Shown: in pieces, positions 1 to 10,823 of the stretch
Position numbering within the stretch: position 1 is the stretch's first letter
Layout: each line of letters opens with the position of its first letter
Origin: Fulvia fulva
Taxonomy: Eukaryota > Ascomycota > Dothideomycetes > Mycosphaerellales > Mycosphaerellaceae
Direction: 5' to 3'
Length of the DNA stretch: 64,000 nucleotides
Assembly (NCBI RefSeq): GCF_020509005.1
Contig: NC_063019.1
Location: 1,116,001 to 1,180,000 of the forward strand
Made by a program: the position numbers and the translations under genes
The notes under the pieces: model-generated
The model's database searches: none
What the model was told of the DNA's origin: nothing
Seen by the model: the letters and a program-made list of their open reading frames with translations, nothing else

Positions 1-53
1 GCTCGTCATATGTGGTGTGGTCGTATCCATGGCAAATCTAGCCCGGCATCAGA

Positions 54-1215
54 TTGGCATCACTCGATCTGAGCACCGGCTCAGTCGGTGAATCGAAGAC
101 GTTGTGGAATGGAACTGGCGGTCTAGCGCCGGAGGGTCCTCATATCTATCGCAAAGATGGCTGGTACTATCTCATGATCGCCGAAGGCGGCACAGGACTC
201 AATCATGAAGTGACGATCGCCAGATCGAGAAGCTTAGACGGACCGTACATACCGGATCCGGCTAATCCCATCCTCACGCAGGCCAATACGACGTCTTATT
301 TCCAAACCGTGGGCCATGCAGACGTGTTTCAAGACCAGCATGGACTGTGGTGGGGTGTAGCTCTGGCGACAAGAAGTGGTCCGGAGTATCAAACCTATCC
401 TATGGGCCGTGAGACCGTTCTGGCGTCCGTGGAGTGGTCCGATGGAGGATGGCCTGTATGGCAGAACGTGACAGGAGCGTTCCGAAGACAACCGTCGGTT
501 GGGGATCGTGGGCCAGCCCCTGGACAGGGCCCACTCATATCTGCACCCGATCATCTTGATTTTGCGCCTGGGACAGCACTGCCACCGCAGCTCGTGCATT
601 GGCGGTTGCCCATTTGTCAGAACTACGTAGTTTCTCCGCCAGGACATCCATACACCCTCGAGATCACTGGGTCGAGACTCAATCTGACCGGTCTGGACGG
701 CAACTACGCTGGTCCACAAGGGCAGACTTTCATCGCTCGTCGTCAGACAGACAGTTTCTTTGTCTTTTCAGTTGATGTTATAGCGAATCTGATCGGCGAG
801 GAGCACGAAGTCGGAGTGTCGGTCTTGAACTGAAACCCTGCTTCAGGCTCCGAGGCATATCGTATCTGCCACAACTACCGGACATCCTGATGCCTCTGAA
901 CGAAAGCTGGACGGGCGAGAAGTTGACCATGCAAATTGCTGCACACAACATTAGCCATTATGCCTTTTCTGCGGGTCCAGCCAGCCATCAGCACCTGCTA
1001 CAGACCATTGGCTATGTTCCAGCGTCATATGTGAGCTTTGGATTCACAGGTCAGTGGATATGAAATTTCCCTGTCTCGATCCGTGGTTGCGGAGTGCTGA
1101 CCATCTCATAGGTACGTTGTTAGGAGTATATGCTACAAGCAATGGAGGGGACGGCGAGGTCAGCGCACATGTCAGCGCGTGGACTTATCGTGGTCAAGGG
1201 CAAATCTGGACATGA
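54..1215 (+). pseudogene. Glycoside hydrolase family 43 (beta-xylosidase/arabinofuranosidase type), 5'-truncated and frameshifted
   Basis: The stretch from the DLSTG motif through GGLAPEGPHIY and WYYLMIAEGGTG is the middle of a GH43 five-bladed propeller domain; the following GH43_C-like beta-sandwich runs on to about 1215. These enzymes are secreted and cleave xylose or arabinose side chains of plant hemicellulose. The frame closes at 831-833 (VSVLN then TGA). Matching sequence resumes one frame over from 830 (LKPCFRLRGISYLPQL) and continues to 1049. It is then spliced over a plausible intron at 1050-1111 into a last exon ending at the TGA at 1213-1215. There is no ATG at the left edge (the first in-frame start is only TTG at 54), a TAG lies at 39-41, and the catalytic N-terminal half is outside the window. 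The frame change and truncation suggest a decayed gene, though a sequencing indel at about 830 could explain the frame part. The family call is firm; substrate is not decidable. Confidence 0.7.
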
Positions 1216-1710
1216 TCGGACCCAACCTAGGCTCAGGCGCAGAGTCTTTGTCGACTGAATGGAAGTGTGATGGCTTGCTGTCGCGTTGAAGAGGACGGGA
1301 AAACATGTAAAACGCGAGGAAACAGAGGTGGCAGTTTCGAGCAGTGCGGACCCGATTCCGAACCCGAGCGCGGCGAACAAAACAGGATCTCAGCCACTGA
1401 GTGTTAGCAGACATCGACAATGAACGTCTTCTTCATCATGGACAGTTCTGACACCGTCACGATTGCTTGAGAGCTGGGCTCATCTATGAAGCACCTGTTT
1501 CACCCCGCATAGCGAGTTGAAGACCAGTGTTTCCTTCAGACGTGTCGTCCAACACAAAAGACGACACCGGCTTTATGCTGGTCATCTCAGTCAAAACCCC
1601 AAGCGTCAGTGATCTGCTCTCCTCACGAACTGCCCGGAGCTGGACCAACACATCCATCAAGTCGAGCAATAGCAATCGCATCTGCCTTTAGGACTGCAAA
1701 ATGGTCAATC
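1216..1710. other. Intergenic, no gene seen
   Basis: Lies between the tails of two convergent genes. Open frames here are short and resemble no family I know. It probably holds 3' untranslated sequence of both neighbours. Confidence 0.5.
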
Positions 1711-2030
1711 TCAGTCATGACAATAACCCATGGGACCGTACTTCGCCTGAGCATCCCACAATCCCACTCCGCACTGTCTCGGGCATTAGCTAGGCTCGGT
1801 ACGCACGCTGGATAGGAAACTGCTCGTACCAAATCAGGGCAAAAATCCGCACACCTGCCCCTAGCCTGCTGCGCACAATTGTTGTACTTCCGACCTCCTT
1901 CGGCCTGCTTGCAGAGGTATTGGTTCCCAAAGTCGCAGCGCCCAGAATCATCAGAAGGATCTTCGCACTGCGCTGCGACCAAGGCCGAGCACAGGAAGAG
2001 CAGAGCGGAGACCTGGAGCTTCATCTTCAT
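1711..2030 (-). CDS. Small secreted cysteine-rich protein (effector-like), 87 aa
   Basis: Two exons, 1830-2030 and 1711-1773, are joined across a 56-nt intron (GTACGAGCAG donor, GCTAATG branch site, GACAG acceptor). The start chosen is the ATG at 2030, which opens directly on a signal peptide (MKMKLQVSALLFLCSALVAA) cut near AQ|CEDP. The mature chain has eight cysteines (residues 22, 32, 40, 52, 60, 64, 68, 85) in about 66 residues, the usual look of a disulphide-stabilised apoplastic protein. Reading through the intron instead gives a longer tail with differently placed cysteines, so the spliced form is preferred: it keeps frame and ends cleanly at the TGA at 1711-1713. I do not recognise the fold or a named family. 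Secretion is inferred from the leader; a role in host interaction is only a guess from size and cysteine content. Confidence 0.6.
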
Positions 2031-2700
2031 GGCTGAGAGTGTGGTCGTCGCTTGGAGAAGTGGCGTGGCTCGAGCATCGACAGCATGGGAATAATCGCTT
2101 CTTACCGAGCCGTCGGCATGGTTGCTTCGAGATCCTCGTCGCCATGTCGGCGCTGTGTCGGTCGGCATCTTGGCGTAAGCACTTCGATAAGGTCAAACCC
2201 TCCCGGAGAATGGGATATAAGAAGGAATAGAGGACTACGATAGTCGCGAGAATTATAACGGGTATATGTCTACGCTCCTCTATGTCTACTAGTAGCTACA
2301 TGTGCTACTATTTCTAGATATAGGTTTCTTACTTATATAGTAGTCTAGTCGTATTGAGATGCTGCAGTGTCAACATCCGATGTGGAGCAAGAGAAGTAAG
2401 GCAAAGAATGACCCAGGAAAGACCTCTTACATCGCTCTTCATTCATGCTGCCTGGCAGCTGCGATGTTGTTACTATCACATCGATCTCCAGACCGTCGTG
2501 TCCCTGCTGAGGTTCCATGTGGTCGTCACTGCTGTTTCATCGTCAGTGTGAAGTGCTGAAGACCTTCAAGGGCCAATGACCATCTGGATAGTCGTTGGCC
2601 AGATCATGATGCCCACGCAACCAGTGGTTTCCGTGCCCACACAACACATCTGTGAATTCAGGTCAGCACCAACCACAACATTAGAGCAAAGTACCTTGAC
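2031..2700. other. Intergenic with a short AT-rich patch
   Basis: Upstream of the secreted-protein gene and beyond the 3' end of the methyltransferase gene. About 2236-2360 is clearly richer in A/T than its surroundings and contains the palindrome CTACTAGTAG. The rest shows no coding signal. Confidence 0.5.
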
Positions 2701-3872
2701 TCACATGCGATAATACCCATGGTTCTTCCCGTCCCTCAACGCATTCCTAAACCTCGCGATAAACACTTGCGCTTCCTCCACCTTCCACCCAAGCACCTTC
2801 GTCAACAAATAAAGCGCCCAGCCCTCCGCGCCCTCATAACAATAATGGAAATTACAGATCCCCACCTCCTTCATCGTCTTATCCTTCGGCCACTTCCCCA
2901 CCGGCACCTTATACCACCTCACATTCACATCCTCAAACCCAGCCTCCCGGATCCATTCCTCAGACTTGTCTGCGATCTCAAAAGTCTTGCCAATCCGCTC
3001 GCCACAATCGATGAAGACTTTGCTCCACTCATCCATAATGTGACCAGAGCCGACTGTCCCATCGTCGGATGTGAACTGGATGTTCATATCCAGGTGTTGA
3101 AGCCGGCCGCCGGGCTTCAGGTGGGTGTAGATGTGTCGATACAATGCTGGCCAGTCGGAGATGCTGCCCATTAGACACCGCATGTGGATGAAGTCGAAAT
3201 GGTTCCTCGGGTAGGTCCATTCGTCTGTGACATCGTCAATGACAAAGTGGCAGTTTGATGGGACCATGGAAGGCTGAATGGGACTGAGATCTACACCGAT
3301 GACTTCGCAGTCAGGATGAACGTCGGCGAAGTCCATGGCCCAGATTCCGGTGCCACAGCCTAGGTCTAGGACGCGGCGGCATTGCTGGGATCAATTGGAG
3401 CCAGATACAGTTTGTTGTCCAGCAGGATTGTGAGCATGTGGTGGCCCATGTCGAGCTGATCGTTTTGCTGTTCGTCATTGGGACCCCAGTAGTCGTTTTC
3501 GCCGCCGCGGTAGCGGTGGTATGTCCTGCCTGTTGACAACGTTCAGTAAGGAGGGTTGCGCGCTAAGTATCGGATATCACTTACCATTCTCGCGTCGATG
3601 CTCGGATGTGGTGCTTGCTAAGGAGGTGTTATCGCTTCGGCTGACCTCGATCTGTGAGTACACTCTGGCGGGAAGCGTCGGCTGCATGGTCTCTTACACA
3701 TCCTCGCCCAGCGCTGAGTCGACATCATCTCCGTCGACCTCATGAGGAGGCGGTGATGCCTGTAGAGGTCTCCGTCAGTCTGACGATGCGATGCCCAGGC
3801 ATTCTTCGGGATGGAGGAGCAGGCACAAGGTACCACGTGTTCCGCCACCGCGTTTTGATCGTTGTCGGCCAT
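2701..3872 (-). CDS. SAM-dependent methyltransferase (LaeA-like class I), one-base frameshift
   Basis: Four exons on the minus strand: 3834-3872, 3700-3759, 3585-3651 and 2701-3529, joined in phase by introns of 74, 48 and 55 nt. The protein (about 331 aa) opens MADNDQNAVAEHV and carries the region HRYRGGENDYWGPNDEQ and HHMLTILLDNKLYLAPI that precedes the fold in LaeA-type fungal methyltransferases. Next comes SAM motif I (VLDLGCGTGIWAMDF), then VIGVDLSPIQP and LKPGG. It should transfer a methyl group from SAM; fungal relatives are either global regulators or tailoring enzymes of metabolite clusters. The frame breaks at about 3380-3390, between LYLAPIDPSN and RRVLDLGCG. Total exon length is one base short of a multiple of three, so one base has been lost there. 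It is divergent from the P450 gene across 676 bp. Substrate unknown. Confidence 0.8.
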
Positions 3873-4548
3873 GCTGAGAAGCACACTCTGTCTGTGCTCG
3901 CAATGATTGTCGACCGTAAGGTAGTCTACCCTAGGGAGGCAGCTCATTCATATCGATCTCACCCCTTCCTCATCCCACGGCAGGAGGGGCATCACGCGGG
4001 AGCATCGACATGTCGGCGACCCTGCGATCTGATTACCACGGCGCACACTACATAGGTACCCTCATGCAGTCCACAAGATGCCCCAGGCCGCGCACGGTCG
4101 GGCCGGAAGTGTGCTTACCACCGGCAGCACACACGAACCAGTTCTACTGGGGCCACTGCACTTCCACGAGTCGCAAAATGGCAGACTGCCGTCCTCGAAC
4201 TCTGTCGCAATCGGCGGTATCTGATGGGTGAGAGCTTCGAGTGTTGGCTGACAGCTTCCAGGTTCCATCACTTCGACCACTCCTGCGCGGCCATTTTCTC
4301 TGGGGCAGGCACCCTTTTTTCTGCCCACTCTGCATGCAGCCCGCGATAGAGAGCGTGCAGCAGACACGGCACATAGCTGCCATTGCCAACGTCTTGCTCG
4401 CCTAGCGCGGCGTATCCACATCTGTGTAGGCGAAAGGTTCGGGGCCTGGTCCTGCATGTGGATGTGGACCTGACTGCAGCAGCGCCAACTTCCTCTAGGT
4501 GGGTGGGTTCCGGGTTGAAACAGTGCCGCATCCTCCCTCCACCCAGCA
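3873..4548. promoter_or_regulatory. Divergent promoter region between methyltransferase and P450
   Basis: 676 bp separate two start codons that point away from each other, so both promoters must lie here. I see no coding signal of its own. Shared control of the two enzymes is an inference from layout only. Confidence 0.45.
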
Positions 4549-6141
4549 ATGGCCGTCACATCGCTCAGCGGCGTGCTGATGAGCCAGAAGTGGTACCTTC
4601 TGGTTGCTGCTGTCATCACTTACATCGCAGTCAAATGCACGTTTCGCAGGTTCTTCCACCCATTGGCGAAAGTCCCAGGTCCCTTCCTTCCAGCCGTCAC
4701 GAAGCTCTACCAGTCCTACTACCATGGTCGCTACTATCTCCAGATCGAAAAGCTGCACCAGCAATATGGCCCGATTGTGCGCATCACTCCGAGTGAGGTG
4801 CACATAGCAGACGCAGAATGCTACGATAAGATCTACTATGTCGGGACCAAGTACTGGAAATCGCCCAACTTCTACAATGCGCTCTGCGTCCCGTATGCCA
4901 TGTTTGGCACGCCCTCGAACGACGTCCACAAGATCAGAAGAGGAGCCATGAACCCGATGTTCTCGCGGCAGAAGGTGCTGGATCTGGAGGGCATTGTACA
5001 AGAGAAAGCAAGCAAAGTATGCGCGCGAATGCAAGACGGCGTAGACAGTCGTTCTGCACCATGCCTTTCGTGCTGTGTCGATCGATGTGATTTCAGACTT
5101 TGCTTTCGACCGATGCTACAACTTTTTAGACAAGGAAGACACCGGCGCCCATTTCTTCGAAATGGCGCGAGGTATCGGACCTGCGCTTTGGGCCTTTCAG
5201 CAGTTTCCCAGTCTGCAGAAGCTAGCGTTGAAGACGCCACCCTGGATGGCGCCGTACCTGTCGAAGCCGCTGGGATATGTCACAAGCATGCAGATCGAAT
5301 GCGTGAGGCAAGTCCAAGGCGTGCAGCAGAAGATGCGCGAGAAGAAGGACCTGGGCAGACAGACCATCTTTACAACACTTCTGACAGATAATGGTGATAA
5401 GCCGGAAGGCTATCAGATACCGACGGCATGGGAGCTGAAGGACGAGGCATACAGTGTGCTAGTGGCTGCATCGGACACAACTGGGAATGCGATGACAGTG
5501 GCAGCTTTCAATGTGCTACATAACCAGGAGATTTACAAAAAGCTGGTAGCAGAGCTGGAAGACCGTTTTCCGCATCAAACCACCGACTTGCCCTTCGTTG
5601 AGCTCGAGAAGCTGCCATACCTTGTAAGATACCCCTGCGATCACGTTCCGCGAACATTTGCTGACCCGCCACGCAGACCGCCGTAATCAAAGAAGGCCTC
5701 CGCCTGTCCTTCGGCGTCATCGGCCGCCTCCCTCGCGTCGTCCCAGCCAGCGGCGCAACCTTCCACTCCCACTACCTCCCCCAAGACACCATCGTCTCTA
5801 TGTCCTCCTGGCTGATGCACCGCGACCCATCCGTCTTCTCATCACCCAATACCTTCTCTCCCGAACGCTGGCTCATCTCCGACGCCGAGTCTCGCCGCTT
5901 AGACCGGAACTTGGTTCCCTTTGGCAGGGGAAGCAGACAATGTGTCGGGATGCCGCTAGCGTACACGGAGCTGTATGTCACGCTTGGGACGTTGTTTAGG
6001 CGGTTTCCGAGCGGGATGAGGGTGTGGAGTGAGGGGACGAAGGAGGTTATTGGGGATTATGAGGATTTCTTTAGTAGTTATCATCCTTATGCGAAGAGGG
6101 ACGATTGGTTCAAGGCTTGGGTGCCGGAGGGGAGGGAGTAA
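4549..6141 (+). CDS. Cytochrome P450 monooxygenase, one-base frameshift
   Basis: Two exons, 4549-5623 and 5677-6141, flank a 53-nt intron (GTAAGA...CGCAG). The N-terminus is a membrane anchor (about residues 12-28) followed by the proline-rich hinge HPLAKVPGPFLPA. Hallmarks follow in order: the I-helix oxygen-binding AASDTTGN at about 306, the K-helix EGLR (ExxR) at about 364-367, the PERW motif, and the haem loop FGRGSRQCVG with the ligand Cys at about 447. Length (about 512 aa) is normal for a microsomal fungal P450. The style resembles proteins usually labelled trichodiene oxygenase-like, but the substrate cannot be read from sequence. The frame changes at about 5040-5062, between KVCARMQDGVD and LHHAFRAVSIDVI; total length exceeds a multiple of three by one base. 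An intron there would be only about 32 nt and would remove conserved residues, so an indel is preferred. Confidence 0.88.
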
Positions 6142-6614
6142 GGATTGAACCTACCAGCGTTGATTGAATGGTTGATTTGAGAGCGTCGGTAGTGGATGAA
6201 GACAGTGCGAGTCTGATGCCTTGGGCTGCGGACATCTTTACGATCTGCTGTCACCTGATCGCTTTCTGCAGTCCTCGCGAACGGCGTGCCACTGAATCCT
6301 CGGTGGAGCGCTCTTGCTCTTGTGTCAGCCATGACTTGTGCGAGCCTTGTCCCGAGCAGGTCCGAGTACATCACCGAGGGATAGATAATTCATTATGACC
6401 ACACCGCAGGGCAGGGCAAGGCATACAGAGCCAAAGCAAGCAAGGCTGTCGGTCCAGGGTGTCGTCAGTTCTCTAAAACTGAAAGGTAACAATTGTCCGC
6501 ATAGAAATGCTGCTATGCAACAGATCAGACCAGCTGCACGCTTGGCTTGGGGTAGAGATCATGGCTGGAACGCTTGAGTTCATTGCACATACATACCAAA
6601 CCTGCTGTGTCCGC
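6142..6614. other. Intergenic between convergent genes
   Basis: Between the P450 stop and the VMA8 stop. No open frame resembles a protein family; presumably both 3' UTRs. Confidence 0.5.
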
Positions 6615-7604
6615 TCAGAATATTACATCCTCGTCTCCCTCGTCACCCAGTATATTCTTCGACTCTCCACTCTGCTCCTCTTCCTCATCGTTCTCCTTAT
6701 CACTCCCCTGTGCCTTCGCCAACCGCGCTTTGAGCGCCTTCTGTCGTGCTGCCTCCTCTTCCGCCGCGGCTCGTTCCTTGACACCCTTGACTTTCTTCAG
6801 CCTGAAGAACTCTTCTCGATCCAGCTCGTCCAGTTCCGAGTTGATGTACTTGATCGTGTTCTCTGCCCATGCACATTAGTAAACCGCCCAACTTTCAACC
6901 CCTTCGTCTCCTAATACGACACTCACCAGCCCTCGGAATAATAACATGCTCCAACGCATTAACTCTCCGATTCACCATCTTAATCACCTCATCCAAAATC
7001 ACAAATGCCGTCTGCAAGCTCGCCAGCTCCACCAGCGTCTCCACAGCTCTTGTGTACGTCTCCCTACACTTGGCAACCTGCTGGCCTCCCTTCCCTAGCC
7101 CCGTCATCCCGAATTCTGATGCTCCCTCTGTTTGGAAGGATTCGAATGTGGGGAGGAAGACACCGCTGACGTTCTCTTGCTGGGTTCGGACGCGCATTTT
7201 GGCGGATTTGACGCCTTCGGTGATTTGGTAGGAGATGCTGTTGGAGCCGGTTGCGTAGGTTACTTCGGCGAGGGAGAAGGCGGCGATTTGCATTACGCGG
7301 CCTGGTGGTATATATCAGCGTACGTAGGACCCAGACTCTGATATATGTCTCGTGCATACCCATCTTCCTCTTAGCTTCATCGATCCGACGGGTGATTTCG
7401 CGGAAACGTTTGGTGAGAGCTTCGGATTTGCGCTTGAGGAGGTCGTGGCCGGTTTGTGCACCCTTGAGCTTTGACTTCATACCCGCCAGAGCCTGGCGGG
7501 TTGGGAAGATGTTGGGTTCTATGTCCTGTGTTCATGGCCAGTGTTAGATGCTGTAGCTGTGGCTGTGGCTGCTTCAGTGGGGCTATTCGTACCTTGCCAG
7601 ACAT
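6615..7604 (-). CDS. VMA8: V-type proton ATPase subunit D
   Basis: Four exons on the minus strand: 7593-7604, 7360-7525, 6927-7301 and 6615-6862, with introns of 67, 58 and 64 nt, giving 266 aa. The protein reads MSGK-DIEPNIFPTRQALAGMKSKL, then a long helical segment (TGHDLLKRKSEALTKRFREI), then the family signature region around YQITEGVKSAKMRVRTQQENVSGV. Next come VNALEHVIIPR and ENTIKYINSELDELDREEFFRLKK. Subunit D is the central rotor stalk of the vacuolar ATPase V1 sector, coupling ATP hydrolysis to proton pumping into vacuoles and Golgi. The tiny 4-codon first exon explains why no long frame begins at the start codon. The C-terminal tail is acidic and variable, as in other fungi. It shares a short promoter region with SYF1. 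Confidence 0.95.
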
Positions 7605-7930
7605 CTTGGGCGGGCTTCAAGGTATGTATCTAGTGTTGGATTATGACGCAGCCTATGCGAGATCGTGGTGTTCTGCTGTGCTGTAGGGCGATGTGAAGAG
7701 TCGTTGCAGTGTGTCGCAGCTTCCATTGACGTCGGCGAGCACCTGCCCAAGCTACTACGGCGTACCATATATCGACCCTGCCCAACTCTAATTCGCGCGC
7801 TAAAAATGTGTGCAGCGGGCACCTCACAAGTTATGGCGAGCATCGTCGCTGCGCCGTCACCAATCGTCTTTTCCGCTCGGTGAAGACGCTGCACGTGCCG
7901 ATACCAATCCCAATGCGCTGAGAATGAGAC
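7605..7930. promoter_or_regulatory. Divergent promoter region VMA8/SYF1
   Basis: 326 bp between opposite start codons of two housekeeping genes. No TATA-like element stands out, as expected for housekeeping promoters. Confidence 0.5.
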
Positions 7931-10534
7931 ATGCCCAGCAGCCTCAGTCTGCCCTTCAGCCTCGTCTCCCGTCGCAAGTCGTCTGAGAACACCTCCACAG
8001 CAACCCTCACCACCGCCGCAATGGCCGACCGCTCTCACCCCCAGCAGAGCTTTCTCTACCTCATATCGCAAAACGACGAAGTCTACGAAAACGATATCTT
8101 GCGAAATCCAGGCAACATCAAGGCGTGGTTGGATTACGCGCATTACAAGAGGCAGTATGGCACATTACTCGAGCAGAGCTTCGTGCTGGAGAGAGCATGC
8201 ATCGCCCTGCCGAGATCGTACAAGCTGTGGAAAATGTACCTGGAGACGAGGGTGCGGCATCTGAAGGGCAGGAGTCCTGCAAAGTGGAAGCCCGAGTTCC
8301 AGAAAGTCAATGCGCTGTTCGAGCGGGCGCTGGTGCTGCTCAATAAGATGCCGAAGATCTGGGAAATGTACTTGGAGTTCCTCTGTCAGCAGCCGCTGCT
8401 CACTTTCACGCGACGCACATTCGATCGCGCCCTTCGTGCACTGCCGATCACGCAGCATAATCGGGTGTGGGCGTTGTACAGACCTTTCGCGAACTCGGCT
8501 GGTGGAGACACGGCGGTGAAGGTGTGGAGGAGGTACATACAGCTCCACCCGGATAATGTGGAAGAGTTTATTGAGCTGCTGGTGAACGAGGGCAAGTACA
8601 CGGAGGCGATCCAGCGGTACATTGAGATCTTGAACAACCCACGGTTCAAGAGTAAGGAAGCCAAGGGACCCTTTCAGCATTGGACAGAGATGCTGGAGAT
8701 CTTGATCGATCACGCCCGTCTTGTGCCGAACCCGATACCATTGGCAAATGGCTCAACGTTGAGTGTGGAGACCATTATCAGGAGTGGCTTGGAACGATTC
8801 GCCGATCAACGAGGCATCTTATGGGTGGGATTGGCGAGATACTACATCAACCTTGGCACTTACGAACGAGCGAGAGACATCTTCGAAGAAGGTATCACGA
8901 CTGTCATGACAGTACGCGACTTCAGTGTGGTGTTCGACACGTACGCTGAAGCGGAGGAAGCACTCATATCGATCAAGCTCGAAGATTCAGCAGCGCGGCA
9001 ACAAAAGGGCAGGGTAGATGAAGATGCCGACTTGGATCTGGACATCCGAATGCTCCGCTTCGAACAGCTCATGGATCGGAGACCGTTCCTCGTAAATGAT
9101 GTCTTACTTCGCCAGAACCCACACAACGTCAATGAATGGCAGAAGCGCGTGGCACTATGGAGCGAGAACAAGCAGATGGTCGTGCAAACATATGCGGACG
9201 CGATTGCTGCCATCAGTCCAAAGAAAGCAGTCGGCCGCTTCCACGAGCTCTGGACCAACTACGCCAAATTCTACGAAGAAGGCGGTGACTTGCAAAACGC
9301 TCGCATCATCATGGAGAAGGCAGTCAAAGTGCCATACAAGTCTGTGTCTGAGCTGGCGGAGATGTGGACAGAATGGGCAGAGATGGAGCTTCGGAATGAG
9401 AACTTCGACCAGGCTGTCAACATCATGGCCACGGCAACCAAGGCACCCAAACGAAGTGCTGTCGACTACTTCGACGAAACTCTGTTACCTCAACAGAGAG
9501 TGCACAAGTCGTGGAAGCTGTGGTCTTTCTACGTCGATCTTGTTGAGTCAGTGTCATCACTGGATGAGACGAAGAAAGTGTACGAGCGCATCTTCGAGCT
9601 TCGCATCGCCACGCCACAGACTGTCGTCAACTACGCCAATCTACTCGAAGAGAATGGCTACCACGAAGAGTCCTTCAAGGTCTACGAACGTGGTCTGGAC
9701 CTCTTCTCCTACCCTGTCGCATTCGAGCTCTGGAACTTATACCTCACGAAAGCAGTCGATCGCCGCATCTCCATCGAACGATTACGAGACCTCTTCGAGC
9801 AGGCTGTGGAAGGTTGCCCACCACGATTTGCAAAGACGCTATACCTCATGTATGGTGCTCTCGAGGAAGAAAGAGGACTGGCCCGCCATGCAATGCGCAT
9901 CTACGAACGCGCTACGAGAGCGGTCGCAGATGAGGATCGCACGGAGATGTTTGAGTTCTACATCACAAAGTCAGCGTCGAACTTTGGCCTCACTTCCACA
10001 CGGCCAATCTACGAGCGTGCGATCGCTGCGCTACCAGACAAGGAAGCCGCGAGCATGTGCATAAAGTTCGCCGAAATGGAACGACGCCTCGGCGAAATCG
10101 ATCGTGCTCGTGCAATATACGGCCACGCCTCCCAATTCTGCGATCCTCGCGTCAACGCCGAATTCTGGCGAAAGTGGGAGAGCTTCGAAGTACAGCACGG
10201 AAACGAAGATACATTCAAGGAAATGCTGCGAATCAAGCGTTCAGTACAAGCACAGTTCAACACGGACGTCAACTTCATTGCCAGCCAGGCGGTGGCAAGG
10301 CAGCAAGCTGCTGAGGCTGGCGCAGATGAGGATGGTATGGATGCGGAGGGTATGGGCCAGGAGAAGGCTGATGCTATGAGGAATCTGGAAAGGCAGGCGA
10401 GAGCGCCGATGGGATTTGTGGCGGCGTCGAGTGGGCCGGAGGGTGGGAATCGGCCGAAGCCGCAGGTTAATGGTGATGCGGCGCAGGCGAAGTTGGCGAA
10501 TGAGGATGAGATTGATTTGGATGAGGATTTATGA
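7931..10534 (+). CDS. SYF1: Pre-mRNA-splicing factor SYF1 (HAT-repeat protein of the Prp19/NTC complex)
   Basis: One uninterrupted exon encodes up to 867 aa. The body is a run of HAT (half-a-TPR) repeats, visible as recurring W-x-x-Y-x-x-x-E units: IKAWLDYAHYKR, KLWKMYLETRVRH, PKIWEMYLEFLCQQ, VWALYRPFANS, VWRRYIQLHP and many more up to EFWRKWESFEV. SYF1 is a scaffold of the nineteen complex, bridging Prp19-associated proteins and the activated spliceosome in the nucleus. The C-terminus (MGFVAASSGPEGG and an acidic DEIDLDEDL end) is typical of the fungal orthologue. The ATG at 7931 adds about 30 poorly conserved residues; the ATG at 8021 (MADRSHPQQSF), just before the conserved LYLISQNDEVYENDILRNP, is the more likely start. 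Confidence 0.95.
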   Translation: MPSSLSLPFSLVSRRKSSENTSTATLTTAAMADRSHPQQSFLYLISQNDEVYENDILRNPGNIKAWLDYAHYKRQYGTLLEQSFVLERACIALPRSYKLWKMYLETRVRHLKGRSPAKWKPEFQKVNALFERALVLLNKMPKIWEMYLEFLCQQPLLTFTRRTFDRALRALPITQHNRVWALYRPFANSAGGDTAVKVWRRYIQLHPDNVEEFIELLVNEGKYTEAIQRYIEILNNPRFKSKEAKGPFQHWTEMLEILIDHARLVPNPIPLANGSTLSVETIIRSGLERFADQRGILWVGLARYYINLGTYERARDIFEEGITTVMTVRDFSVVFDTYAEAEEALISIKLEDSAARQQKGRVDEDADLDLDIRMLRFEQLMDRRPFLVNDVLLRQNPHNVNEWQKRVALWSENKQMVVQTYADAIAAISPKKAVGRFHELWTNYAKFYEEGGDLQNARIIMEKAVKVPYKSVSELAEMWTEWAEMELRNENFDQAVNIMATATKAPKRSAVDYFDETLLPQQRVHKSWKLWSFYVDLVESVSSLDETKKVYERIFELRIATPQTVVNYANLLEENGYHEESFKVYERGLDLFSYPVAFELWNLYLTKAVDRRISIERLRDLFEQAVEGCPPRFAKTLYLMYGALEEERGLARHAMRIYERATRAVADEDRTEMFEFYITKSASNFGLTSTRPIYERAIAALPDKEAASMCIKFAEMERRLGEIDRARAIYGHASQFCDPRVNAEFWRKWESFEVQHGNEDTFKEMLRIKRSVQAQFNTDVNFIASQAVARQQAAEAGADEDGMDAEGMGQEKADAMRNLERQARAPMGFVAASSGPEGGNRPKPQVNGDAAQAKLANEDEIDLDEDL

Positions 10535-10823
10535 AGTGAGTGCGAGCTTGCAGAGTTGCACGTGCGACAATAGAAAGAGGAGCTTTCAGCTGCGAAGTCA
10601 AGGTTCACATCTCGCATTATCCTTCGCACACATTCTCGATGGGCGACTAACCATCACTAGATTGCCACTGACCTTGAAGCAGCATCACCACACCACTTCA
10701 ACGTACTACAACCTACTCCACAAAGCCACCGACGCCAGCAGAGAGCTCGTCAGCCGGGACTGCACTACGAACAGAAAATCACCGACCAACTGATTGGATT
10801 TACCTTCCTCGACCACCAGCACC

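Noticed and set aside
5017..5048. A 32-nt intron to restore the P450 frame
   Set aside because: Too short for this genome (others are 48 nt or more) and it would delete residues expected in the family.
7931..8020. First 30 codons of the SYF1 frame as certain coding sequence
   Set aside because: Ser/Thr-rich, unlike SYF1 N-termini; the ATG at 8021 leads straight into conserved sequence, so the extension is kept only as possible.
9096..10064. A 322-codon frame overlapping SYF1 in another frame
   Set aside because: Ser/Thr/Arg-rich shadow of the HAT-repeat gene with no motif of its own.
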